A stretch of 64,000 nucleotides of DNA, from the NCBI GenBank assembly GCA_017434885.1, contig JAFSGE010000050.1, positions 1 through 64,000 on the forward strand, given 5' to 3'. The DNA comes from Lachnospiraceae bacterium (GTDB taxonomy: Bacteria > Bacillota > Clostridia > Lachnospirales > Lachnospiraceae). Below the pieces are notes generated by a model that saw only the letters and a program-made list of their open reading frames with translations, searched no databases and was not told where the DNA came from. Positions 17,773 to 26,280 of this stretch are shown here, one piece after another. The position numbers and the translations under genes are program-made. Each line of letters starts with the position of its first letter. Position 1 is the stretch's first letter.

Positions 17773-17813
17773 AGTATATTGACAAGAGGATTTTTTGTCA
17801 ATATACTTTTTTT
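17773..17813 (+). terminator. Terminator of sigH operon, perfect 12-bp palindrome
   Basis: AGTATATTGACA (17773-17784) and TGTCAATATACT (17796-17807) are exact reverse complements, followed by seven T (17807-17813). It overlaps a consensus promoter. Confidence 0.85.
17779..17807 (+). promoter_or_regulatory. Consensus sigma-A promoter nested in the terminator palindrome
   Basis: TTGACA (17779-17784), 17-base spacer, TATACT (17802-17807). Because the arms are symmetric, the minus strand carries the same TTGACA-17-TATACT arrangement. The plus-strand start site would fall close to 17814, directly before the TetR-type operator. Confidence 0.8.
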
Positions 17814-17818
17814 GGTGT

Positions 17819-17836
17819 CGGCCGACCGGTCGGTCG
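17819..17836. promoter_or_regulatory. TetR-type operator
   Basis: CCGACCGGTCGG (17822-17833) is a perfect 12-base palindrome flanked by a further CGGT repeat. It resembles GACCGGTC-centred operators of TetR-family regulators. It sits just after the predicted transcription start of the RND gene, whose operon ends with a TetR gene, so autoregulation is likely. Confidence 0.75.
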
Positions 17837-17880
17837 GTGACGCTGAGATTAGTTTGACCAAGGTAACAAGGAGCACACGT

Positions 17881-20800
17881 ATGTTAGGAAAAATGAGTGT
17901 AAAGAAACCGTATACCGTATTGGTGGCAGTGGTATTGGTAGTGGTATTGGGAATCGTGTCATTTACGAAAATGACAACAGATTTACTTCCCAATATCAGT
18001 CTTCCCTATATTATTGTTATGACCACATATCCGGGAGCCAGTCCTGAAACGGTAGAGATGGTGGTGACCAAGCCGGTAGAGGCTACTATGGCAACGGTCA
18101 GCAATGTGGAAGGAATCAGTTCTGTTTCGGGTGAAAACTATTCCATGGTTATGCTGGAGTTTTCACAGGGCGCAGATATGAATGCGGCATCATTGGAAAT
18201 CAGGGAAAATCTGGACCAGATTAAGAGTTATTGGGATGATTCTATCGGAAGTCCCATTATTATGAAAATGAATCCGGATATGTTGCCGGTTATGATTGCG
18301 GCAGTGGGTTATACGGGAATGGATTCGGCACAAATCAGTGAAATGACACAGAATGACATTATACCTGAACTGGAGAGTATCGAAGGCGTGGCGTCGGCCA
18401 GTGCTACCGGACTTTTGGAAGAAAGTGTGCATGTTATTATCCGTCAGGAAAAGATAAATAAAATCAATGAGCAGGTTTTTGGTGCCATTGATGAGGAAAT
18501 GAAGGAGGCAGAGGATGAGCTTGCAGAGGGACGTCAGGAAATTTATGACGGACAGGCAGAGCTTGCCGATGCAAAGAATGATATAGAAGAATCCAAACAG
18601 GATTTGGTTGACAGCCAAACTGAGTTGGATGAAAGCCGTCAGGAAATTTTGGATGGGCAGCAGGAACTTGCAGACGGAAGAGCAGAACTGGAACAGAGCA
18701 AGATTGATTTAGAAGAAGGCAAGCAGGAGCTGGAAGATAAGAGGGATGAAACAGCGGAAAAACTTGCCGAAGCGGAAAAGGAAATTTTGACGGCAAAGGC
18801 AGACCTTGAAGCAACTAAAATGCATATTACCATGGAAATTTCCACGATAAAGGCCAATGCAGAAGGTCTTTCAAAAGCCAAAGACGGTCTTTCACAGATT
18901 GAATCCAAGGCAAGTGAGTTCGGAATATCCGATGCATCGGAAATTTCGGGAAAAGTGGATGGATTAAATCAGTTAAAATCTGAACTGCAGGGGATAAAAG
19001 ATACTTTAAATGCCATGAACGGAAGCAGTGGTGGAAGTGGCGATGGAAGTAGTGACGATGACAGCAGTGACAACGACAGTAATGATGTAGTAATCGGGGA
19101 TGCAGTATTAGCAGGGCAGATTAATACCGTGCTGTCCATGGTCGGCGTTTCTACAAATTTGACGGAAAGCAGTTCGGTAGTGGATGCAGTGGATGCCATT
19201 GAACGGGGAATTTCAGCGGCAGAAAGCAATGTGTCATCATTAAATACGTTAAAATCTACCTGGGACAGTACTGCGTCCATGGTGGAAAAAATGGAAGACA
19301 GTTTAAATGCCAATACTATGGGAATTGGTGCAGATGCTTATATTTCACAGCTTAATTCTACATTAGAAGACATTAATAATAATATTACTCAGCTTGACAG
19401 TGCGCTTACAGAGCTTTATCAGGGAAATCTGATGGCAGCTATTGAGTTTGCCAATGCGCAGACTACGATTACATTAGGAGAAACACAGATAAAGTCAGCC
19501 GAAACCCAGCTTGACTCTTTGGAAGAGCAACTGGAATCCGGTTTAGAGCAGCTTGATGCGGGACAGGAACAGATTGATGCAGGATGGGAACAGATAGAGT
19601 CCGGTCTTGAGCAGCTTCGTGACAGCGAGGAACAGTTAGCGGATGCCCTGCAGCAGATTTTAGATGGCGAAGATGAATTGGAGCAGGCAAGAGAAGATGC
19701 TTATAATCAGGCTGACATGCATGGTATCCTTACTGTGGAAACTATAGAAGCACTTTTGGCAGCACAGAATTTCTCTATGCCCGCAGGCTATGTAACGGAA
19801 AATGGTATTGATTATCTGGTGAGAGTAGGTGATAAACCGGATAATGTGGAAGCATTGAAAGCAATGCCGCTGATGAATGTGGAAATGGACGGCGTGGATG
19901 TAATTACGCTGGGCGATGTGGCTGACGTATTTATGACGGACAATTCTGCCGATATTTATGCCAATGTAAACGGAGAACCCGGTATTATGATAACCATGCA
20001 GAAGCAGACCGGATATTCTACCGGTGATGTTTCTGATAAAATATTGGATAAATTTGAAGAATTACAGGAAGCAGACCCCAATTTGATGCTGATTACACTG
20101 ATGGATCAGGGTATTTTTATTGACCTTGTTATGGATTCCATTATTAACAATGTGTTATTTGGTTCACTTCTTGCAGTGATTATTTTGATTATTTTCCTGA
20201 AGGATTTGCGCCCTACCGCGGTAGTGGCATGTTCCATTCCTATCAGTTTGATTGCTGCAGTAGTGTGCATGTATTTCAGCGGCGTTACCTTAAACGTAAT
20301 TTCCTTATCAGGTCTTGCACTTGGTATCGGTATGCTGGTAGATAACTCAATCGTAGTAATCGAAAATATTTACCGACTGAAAAATGAAGGTTATTCTGCA
20401 AAAGAAGCAGCGATTGAAGGCGCAGGAGAAGTAGCCGGTGCAATTCTGGCATCGACCCTTACCACTGTCTGTGTATTTTTGCCCATTGTATTTACAGAAG
20501 GTATTACCAGACAGATATTTACCGATATGGGACTTACCATTGCTTATTCCTTGCTTGCTTCGTTAGTTGTGGCGTTGACTGTTGTACCTGCCATGGCATC
20601 TAAGACCATGAGAAAAGCGAAGCCGCAGAAGGAAGGAAAAATCTTTGGATTTTTGATGAAGGGGTATGAAAAAATTTTGGCATTATCCCTTCACATTAAG
20701 CCGGTAATACTTTTGGTGGTAGTTGCGGCACTTGGACTTAGTGCAAAGATTGCCATGTCAAAGGGAACGGCTTTTATGCCGGAAATGGACAGCACCCAGA

Positions 20801-22287
20801 TGACACTTACATTGACAATGCCGAAGGATACACCGCTTTCCGATACGGCAGTTGTCAGTGATGAAATCGTAGCACGTCTTATGGCAGTGGAGGAAGTGAC
20901 GGATGTTGGTGCAATGGCAACCACATCTTCCATGTCATCACTTACAGGAGGCGGAGATGCGGCTACCAATTCGACAACGGTTTATGTGACTTTAGACGAA
21001 GAAAAACAACGTGATAACAAAGAAATTGCGAGAGAAATTGATGCAAATTTCGCAGATTTAAAAGAAAAGTATCAGGCAGAGATTTCCATTCAGACGTCAA
21101 CTATGGATATGAGTGCGCTGGGAGGAAGCGGTATCTCTATTCAGGTGCAGGGACGTGAACTGGATACGCTGCAGCGCCTTGCAAAAGAGGTGGCGGCAAT
21201 CGTGGAAACTGTGGAAGGAACTACAGAGGTTTCCGATGGCTTAGAAGAGTCCACAGGCGAGCTTCGTATTATGATTGACAGAGATAAGGCGATTGAGTAC
21301 GGGCTTACCGTAGCAGAGATATTCCAGCAGATAAATGCAAAGCTTTCTGATGCTACCAGTGCAACTTCACTTCAAACAGAGATAAAAGAATACGATGTTT
21401 ATGTTAAAAATGCGGCAGACATGACACTTACCAGAGAACTTGTCAAGGAACTGCAAATTGAACGTAAAAATAAAGAAGGACTTACAGAAAAAATTAAGCT
21501 TTCGGATATAGCAACGTTTGAATCTTTAGAATCACCTGATGCTGTAAACAGAGTTGACCAAACGAGATACATTGCGGTATCCGCATTAATTGCCGACGGA
21601 TACAATGTGGGTCTGGTATCAGCTGATGTGGAAGAAGCACTTGAGAGTTATGAAGCGCAGATGCCAAGCGGATATAAACTGGTGATGACCGGAGAAAATG
21701 AAACCATTAACGAGGCACTTGAGCAGCTTGTTTTGATGCTGGTGCTGGCTATTGTATTTATGTATTTGATTATGGTTGCGCAGTTCCAGTCACTGCTGTC
21801 ACCGTTTATCATTATGTTTACCATTCCCCTTGCGTTTACCGGAGGATTTTTGGGACTTTATTTAAGCAACAGTGAAGTTAGTGTTATTGCCATGATAGGC
21901 TTTGTTATGCTTGCCGGTGTCATTGTTAATAACGGTATCGTGCTTGTGGATTATATTAATCAGCTTAGGAATGATGGCATGCCGAAACGGGAGGCAATTA
22001 TGGAAGCGGGACGTACCAGAATGCGTCCGGTTCTTATGACCGCACTTACAACGATTCTGGCTTTAAGTACCATGGCATTCAGTGAGGGTATGGGTGCTGA
22101 CCTTTCTAAGCCGATGTCTGTGGTAACTATCGGTGGTCTGATATACGGTACTTTAATGACTTTAATTGTAATTCCCTGTGTATATGACATTTTCAATCCT
22201 GAGAGAAAGAAAAAGGTCAGAAGAGTAAGAAAAGTAAAGAAGGTTAAAAAAGTAAAGAAAACAAATGGAGAAAATGAAAATGAATAA
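17881..22287 (+). CDS. RND-family transporter with large coiled-coil insertion
   Basis: Proton-driven exporter of the AcrB/SwrC type in the single membrane. 1468 residues against about 1030 for a usual RND pump. Residues 1-40 contain TM1, followed by the porter start LLPNISLPYIIVMTTYPGAS. An insertion of about 440 residues follows: heptad-rich ELAEGRQEIYDGQAELADA-type helices (about 205-330), a Gly/Ser/Asp-rich stretch (about 380-403) and a second set of helices (about 520-605). TM helices return with IDLVMDSIINNVLFGSLLAV; the proton-relay helix LALGIGMLVDNSIVVIENI is intact, and the second repeat has VMLAGVIVNNGIVLVDYIN. The C-terminus is Lys/Arg rich. ATG 17881 follows AAGGAG. Upstream TetR operator and downstream TetR gene indicate substrate-induced expression. 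Confidence 0.93.
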   Translation: MLGKMSVKKPYTVLVAVVLVVVLGIVSFTKMTTDLLPNISLPYIIVMTTYPGASPETVEMVVTKPVEATMATVSNVEGISSVSGENYSMVMLEFSQGADMNAASLEIRENLDQIKSYWDDSIGSPIIMKMNPDMLPVMIAAVGYTGMDSAQISEMTQNDIIPELESIEGVASASATGLLEESVHVIIRQEKINKINEQVFGAIDEEMKEAEDELAEGRQEIYDGQAELADAKNDIEESKQDLVDSQTELDESRQEILDGQQELADGRAELEQSKIDLEEGKQELEDKRDETAEKLAEAEKEILTAKADLEATKMHITMEISTIKANAEGLSKAKDGLSQIESKASEFGISDASEISGKVDGLNQLKSELQGIKDTLNAMNGSSGGSGDGSSDDDSSDNDSNDVVIGDAVLAGQINTVLSMVGVSTNLTESSSVVDAVDAIERGISAAESNVSSLNTLKSTWDSTASMVEKMEDSLNANTMGIGADAYISQLNSTLEDINNNITQLDSALTELYQGNLMAAIEFANAQTTITLGETQIKSAETQLDSLEEQLESGLEQLDAGQEQIDAGWEQIESGLEQLRDSEEQLADALQQILDGEDELEQAREDAYNQADMHGILTVETIEALLAAQNFSMPAGYVTENGIDYLVRVGDKPDNVEALKAMPLMNVEMDGVDVITLGDVADVFMTDNSADIYANVNGEPGIMITMQKQTGYSTGDVSDKILDKFEELQEADPNLMLITLMDQGIFIDLVMDSIINNVLFGSLLAVIILIIFLKDLRPTAVVACSIPISLIAAVVCMYFSGVTLNVISLSGLALGIGMLVDNSIVVIENIYRLKNEGYSAKEAAIEGAGEVAGAILASTLTTVCVFLPIVFTEGITRQIFTDMGLTIAYSLLASLVVALTVVPAMASKTMRKAKPQKEGKIFGFLMKGYEKILALSLHIKPVILLVVVAALGLSAKIAMSKGTAFMPEMDSTQMTLTLTMPKDTPLSDTAVVSDEIVARLMAVEEVTDVGAMATTSSMSSLTGGGDAATNSTTVYVTLDEEKQRDNKEIAREIDANFADLKEKYQAEISIQTSTMDMSALGGSGISIQVQGRELDTLQRLAKEVAAIVETVEGTTEVSDGLEESTGELRIMIDRDKAIEYGLTVAEIFQQINAKLSDATSATSLQTEIKEYDVYVKNAADMTLTRELVKELQIERKNKEGLTEKIKLSDIATFESLESPDAVNRVDQTRYIAVSALIADGYNVGLVSADVEEALESYEAQMPSGYKLVMTGENETINEALEQLVLMLVLAIVFMYLIMVAQFQSLLSPFIIMFTIPLAFTGGFLGLYLSNSEVSVIAMIGFVMLAGVIVNNGIVLVDYINQLRNDGMPKREAIMEAGRTRMRPVLMTALTTILALSTMAFSEGMGADLSKPMSVVTIGGLIYGTLMTLIVIPCVYDIFNPERKKKVRRVRKVKKVKKVKKTNGENENE

Positions 22288-22903
22288 TCGCAAAGAATTC
22301 TCCCCAAAGGAAATAGCAATATTTCAGGCTGTATTGGAGCTGTTTCGGGACGGTGCGGATATAAACAGCTTTACAGTGGCAGATATTACCAGGCAGGCAG
22401 GTATCGGTAAAGGGACGGCATACGAGTATTTTTCTGATAAGGATGAAATGATAGCCAAAGCAATTTTTTATCATGCAGAACAGTTCTGCCTGAGCCTTTT
22501 CGAACAAATGCTGGATGAAAAAACAGTTTACGACAGAATTATGCTTGTTTTGAAAAGAATAGAGACGGAGATTGCCGAGGCAAACTGCATTTTCCGTTTG
22601 ATACAGGTTTCGTGCAATAAATCGGGGCTTGGACAGAAAATGCAGGAGATAGAAGGGCTGAAATCTGTTTACGGCTTAAAACCTGATGAAATTTTGGGCA
22701 GAATCATCGGAAGTGATTTCGGAGTGTCTGTATCCATATCGGAATATAAGCAGGAGTATTTAATGCTTGCGGTAATTTCCAAGCTTTGCTGCTACGGCAT
22801 CTATTTGCAAAAAAATGCAGATTTGGAAGTGGCAAAGAGAGAGACCATGCGTGAAATGATATGTGTGGGAATTTGCAGAGAGATAGAGGAAGCGCTGATA
22901 TAA
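22280..22903 (+). CDS. TetR-family transcriptional regulator
   Basis: Probable repressor of the RND pump. The N-terminal helix-turn-helix is AVLELFRDGADINSFTVADI followed by TRQAGIGKGTAYEYFSDKDEM, the classic TetR recognition helix region. The ligand-binding domain (residues 60-207) is not assignable. The reading frame overlaps the end of the RND gene; ATG 22280 has GGAG nine bases upstream and is preferred over ATG 22265 and 22274. The palindrome at 17822-17833 is its likely binding site. Confidence 0.92.
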   Translation: MNNRKEFSPKEIAIFQAVLELFRDGADINSFTVADITRQAGIGKGTAYEYFSDKDEMIAKAIFYHAEQFCLSLFEQMLDEKTVYDRIMLVLKRIETEIAEANCIFRLIQVSCNKSGLGQKMQEIEGLKSVYGLKPDEILGRIIGSDFGVSVSISEYKQEYLMLAVISKLCCYGIYLQKNADLEVAKRETMREMICVGICREIEEALI

Positions 22904-22905
22904 AC

Positions 22906-22934
22906 AAAAAACCCTTGAATCTTCAAGGGTTTTT
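22906..22934. terminator. Bidirectional intrinsic terminator
   Basis: AAAAACCCTTGAA and TTCAAGGGTTTTT are perfect arms around a two-base loop. It serves the RND-TetR operon on the plus strand and the tRNA-Thr on the minus strand. Confidence 0.9.
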
Positions 22935-22937
22935 ACG

Positions 22938-23010
22938 AGCTGCTGACGGGAATCGGACCCGTGACCTCCGCACTACCAATGCGACGCTCTACCGACTGAG
23001 CCACAGCAGC
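22938..23010 (-). tRNA. tRNA-Thr (anticodon GGU)
   Basis: On the minus strand the acceptor arms GCTGCTG and CAGCAGC pair, the D arm contains GGCTCAGTCGGTAGAGC, the anticodon stem TCGCA/TGCGG encloses loop TTGGTAG with anticodon GGT, and the T arm is ACGGG-TCCGATT-CCCGT. The 3' CCA is not encoded. Confidence 0.95.
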
Positions 23011-23037
23011 CTGTGATGTTTTACATCAACGAATGCT

Positions 23038-23067
23038 ATTATAGCATGGTAAAATTATGTTTGTCAA
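23038..23067 (-). promoter_or_regulatory. Promoter of tRNA-Thr
   Basis: On the minus strand TTGACA (23067-23062), 18-base spacer and TATAAT (23043-23038), with a TGC extension before the -10. Confidence 0.75.
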
Positions 23068-23139
23068 CTCTATTTATAAAGGAATTAAATTAACCTTAAA
23101 AAACTTTTTTATGAGAAATAAGAATATTGGGAGGAAGCA

Positions 23140-25515
23140 ATGAAACTGTATTACAACGAACCTGCAAAGGATTTTTTTGAATCTATTCCTATCGGAAACG
23201 GACGACTCGGTGCAATGATTTCCGGTGATATTTTGCGTGAGGAAGTGGTGCTGAATGAAAGTTCCATGTGGTCGGGCAGTTATGAAGACTCTGACAGGGA
23301 GGATGCTGCAGAGTACTTGCCGCAGATACGTGCGTTGTTGAAAGAAGGAAAAAACTATGAGGCGGAGAAGTTGTTCGGTGAGCATTTTACCTGTAAAGGT
23401 CCGGGAACTGCTTATGCAAACGGTGCCAATGCACCCTTTGGTTGTTACCAGCTTTTGGGCAGATTACATATTTCTTATTTGCAGGCTGTTTCGCCCGGAA
23501 GACAGGATTCTTGCGGAAGCAGAAAATATGAGCGATATCTGGACTTGGACACCGGTATTGTGACTGTAAGTTTTGAAGCCGGTGGCAAGAAATATAAGAG
23601 AGAGTATGTTGCGGTGAAGGAGCAGGAGGCGATTTACATTCACCTTACCTGTGATGAGCCGGGACAGGTTCATTTTTCTTGCGGAATTGGCAGAGATGAA
23701 CATTTCAGTGTAGAAAAAACAGATGCGGATTATCCCGCCCTTTTGATGAAGGGGCAGCTTAGCAACGGCAGAGACTGGGAGGGCGGGATTTGCTACGGTG
23801 CGGCACTTTCGGTTGTGGCAAAGGGCGGCAGTGTGCGTAGCGAGTCACAGAGACTTCATGTAAAAGATGCTGATGAAGCGTGGATTGTGTTGACAGCGAG
23901 AACAGACCTTTCCGGTTTTATGGGACGGGAAAAAACAGATGCAGTCCTGGTGGCAACAGAGGAACTTGCAAAGGCAAGAGCATGCGCGTGGGAACAGGTA
24001 AAAGAAGATTGGAAAAGGTGGTATGAAACACAGTACCACAGCTTTGTTTTGCATTTGGGAGAAACAAAACAGTTAAAGACAGAGGAAACGATATCGGTAA
24101 CGGAGAGACTTGCCCGTGCAAAGAAGGGAGATTTAGACAGAGAGCTGGTTGAACTTTACGTGCAGTTTGCAAGATATCTGATGATAACATCCTCACAGAA
24201 AGGAGAACTTCCGGCAAACCTTCAGGGAATCTGGGCGGAAGAAATTCAGACACCTTGGAACGGAGACTGGCACTTAAATGCACAGCAGATGATTTACTGG
24301 TTGTCAGAAAAGGCGAATTTGTCAGATACCCATATGCCTTATCTGGAACTGACTAAGGAACTGGTAGAGCCGGGACGCAAAACCGCAAGTAAGTATTACG
24401 GTGCCCGTGGCTGGCTGGTACATACCTGCACCAATCCGTGGGGCTTTACCTCACCCTGTGAAGATGCTGCGTGGGGTTCTACAACGGGAAGTCCTGCGTG
24501 GCAGTGTCACCATCTTTGGGAGCATTATCTTTATACCAAAGATAAAGAATATCTGGCTGAAATCTATCCGGTTATGAAGGAGGCTGCAGAGTTTTACATT
24601 GATATGCTTGTGGAGAATGAAAAGGGATATCTGGTGACATCCCCGTCTTCTTCTCCTGAAAATTCATTTTTGGATGAAAAAGGCAGGGTTTGCTCCTTGT
24701 GTGAAGGTCCTGCTTATGACAGAGAGTTGATTTTGGCACTTACGGATTATTGTTTGCAGGCGCAGTATGTGCTTGATAATGATAAGCAGTTTGCAGATGA
24801 GTTATGTAAACTAAGAGAAAGGCTTGCACCGGTGGAAATTGCTTCTGACGGACGTATTATGGAATGGGGAGAGGAATACAAGGAGCCATTTCCGTATCAC
24901 AGACATGTTTCCCATCTTTGGGGAGTGTATCCGGGCAGTCTTATTTCTTTGGAGCAGACACCGGAGCTTGCAGAGGCGGCAATTAAGTCTTTGCAGAAGA
25001 GAGGAAGAACCACAGCGGGATGGGCGATTTCCTTCCGCATGTGTTTGTGGGCAAGGCTTAAGAACGGCGAAGAGGCTTATAAGTGTCTGCAGGATGCGTT
25101 TTTGTTTGCAACTGCCCGTAACCTGTTTAATCTGGCATACCACAGTAATGAAACCTGTCAAAATCCGGTGATGCCGGAAGATGATAACGAAACTTATCCG
25201 TTCCAGATTGACGGCAATCAGGGAAATGCATCCGGTGTTCTGATGATGCTGATGGACGATTATGCGGTGATAAAAGAAGACGGTAATATGGAGATACATA
25301 TCTATTTATTACCGGCGTTACCTGAGCAGTTTGCAATCGGCTATGTGAAAGGGATGAAAACCAAAGGTGACATGGAGCTTTCCATGGAGTGGAAGGACGG
25401 AAAGCTCTTGTGGGTAGAAATTACAGGATGTAAAGGAACGAAAGCGTTTGTGCATTATCAAGGCAAGAGTGAAGAAATCTGTCTTGACACAGGAAGATTT
25501 AAAAAGGAATTTTAA
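23140..25515 (+). CDS. Glycoside hydrolase family 95 (alpha-L-fucosidase/galactosidase type)
   Basis: Predicted exo-glycosidase that removes fucose (or alpha-L-galactose) from glycans. 791 residues. The N-terminal domain has the family start PIGNGRLGAMISGD and LNESSMWSG. The alpha/alpha barrel contains QTPWNGDWHLNAQQMIYWL, SPSSSPENSF with EGPAYDREL, and YPFQIDGNQGNASG, the region that carries the general acid/base and Asn-Asp catalytic residues in characterised GH95 enzymes; family members usually read QIDGNFGG, so GNQGN is a variation. No signal peptide, so it probably acts in the cytoplasm on imported oligosaccharides. ATG 23140 follows GGGAGG. Confidence 0.9.
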   Translation: MKLYYNEPAKDFFESIPIGNGRLGAMISGDILREEVVLNESSMWSGSYEDSDREDAAEYLPQIRALLKEGKNYEAEKLFGEHFTCKGPGTAYANGANAPFGCYQLLGRLHISYLQAVSPGRQDSCGSRKYERYLDLDTGIVTVSFEAGGKKYKREYVAVKEQEAIYIHLTCDEPGQVHFSCGIGRDEHFSVEKTDADYPALLMKGQLSNGRDWEGGICYGAALSVVAKGGSVRSESQRLHVKDADEAWIVLTARTDLSGFMGREKTDAVLVATEELAKARACAWEQVKEDWKRWYETQYHSFVLHLGETKQLKTEETISVTERLARAKKGDLDRELVELYVQFARYLMITSSQKGELPANLQGIWAEEIQTPWNGDWHLNAQQMIYWLSEKANLSDTHMPYLELTKELVEPGRKTASKYYGARGWLVHTCTNPWGFTSPCEDAAWGSTTGSPAWQCHHLWEHYLYTKDKEYLAEIYPVMKEAAEFYIDMLVENEKGYLVTSPSSSPENSFLDEKGRVCSLCEGPAYDRELILALTDYCLQAQYVLDNDKQFADELCKLRERLAPVEIASDGRIMEWGEEYKEPFPYHRHVSHLWGVYPGSLISLEQTPELAEAAIKSLQKRGRTTAGWAISFRMCLWARLKNGEEAYKCLQDAFLFATARNLFNLAYHSNETCQNPVMPEDDNETYPFQIDGNQGNASGVLMMLMDDYAVIKEDGNMEIHIYLLPALPEQFAIGYVKGMKTKGDMELSMEWKDGKLLWVEITGCKGTKAFVHYQGKSEEICLDTGRFKKEF

Positions 25516-25516
25516 G

Positions 25517-26266
25517 GTGAACAGAAAAATTGGTTTAAAAAAAGAATATGTTAAGGTCTGTCGCAAAAAGGGGGAGGAAGTTACCTTTGGCGGTGACCAG
25601 AATTTATTTGCATTTTCCGGAGCATCAAAAGAAGATGAGCGTAAAGTAAAGTGTGGCTGCGGAATCATAGCTTTTGCTGATTTGCTGCTTTATTTAGGTG
25701 GTTCTGAAAGTGCGTTTCGCGTGAAAGAAAACTTGAGTTATGTAAACCAAAAACTGTCCGAGGATGACTATAGGAATTACTATAATACTATCTATACTTA
25801 CATGGGTGGTATTTCAGGTAAAGTTGGCATCAGCGGCTTAAAGATTTGGCGATGCTTTAACCGGATGGCAAGAAGAGAAGGCTGGAGACTGCGTGCTAAG
25901 TGGGCATTTAGCGGAAAAAAGCTAAATGGAAGAATTGAGGAGATGCTGCAAAATGATATCCCGGTGATTTGCTGTATTCCCATGATGTTGCTAAAGAAAG
26001 ATAAAAAGGACCGCCTGCCGTTGTATCTGCAAGTGACAGCAGATGAGCAGGAGACAGCAGAGAGAAGCCTGTGGAGAGTAGGCGCGTCAACCTGTGCCCA
26101 TTATGTGATGATAACCGGTATCCTACAGGAGCAGGAAGAAGAATTTTATGAGATTTCTACCTGGGGTAAAAAAATGTATATGAGCCGGAATGAATATGAT
26201 GCATTCATACATAATCATTTTATGGGAACAATATTAGGAAATATTTTATATGTTTATGCCCGGTAA
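25517..26266 (+). CDS. Unknown protein, papain-like (C39-like) fold suspected
   Basis: About 249 residues, not assigned to a family by recognition. A cysteine cluster CGCGIIAFADLLLYLGG (Cys about residue 47) followed by CAHYVMITGIL (His about 195) and EISTWGKKMYM has the order and spacing of the Cys-His-Asp/Asn set of C39-like papain-fold peptidases. The start GTG 25517 has AAGGA at good spacing; the longer frame to 25448 lies inside the GH95 gene. It begins two bases after the GH95 stop and is followed by a MATE gene. No signal peptide. It could be an inactive structural relative. Confidence 0.6.
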   Translation: MNRKIGLKKEYVKVCRKKGEEVTFGGDQNLFAFSGASKEDERKVKCGCGIIAFADLLLYLGGSESAFRVKENLSYVNQKLSEDDYRNYYNTIYTYMGGISGKVGISGLKIWRCFNRMARREGWRLRAKWAFSGKKLNGRIEEMLQNDIPVICCIPMMLLKKDKKDRLPLYLQVTADEQETAERSLWRVGASTCAHYVMITGILQEQEEEFYEISTWGKKMYMSRNEYDAFIHNHFMGTILGNILYVYAR

Positions 26267-26278
26267 AGCGGGCATAAA
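26253..26278 (+). promoter_or_regulatory. Hairpin at the stop of the papain-like gene
   Basis: TTTATGCCCG (26253-26262) and CGGGCATAAA (26269-26278) form a perfect ten-base stem with a six-base loop. It spans the stop codon and ends two bases before the first possible MATE start, so it may limit read-through or translation of that gene. Confidence 0.6.
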
Positions 26279-26280
26279 TT

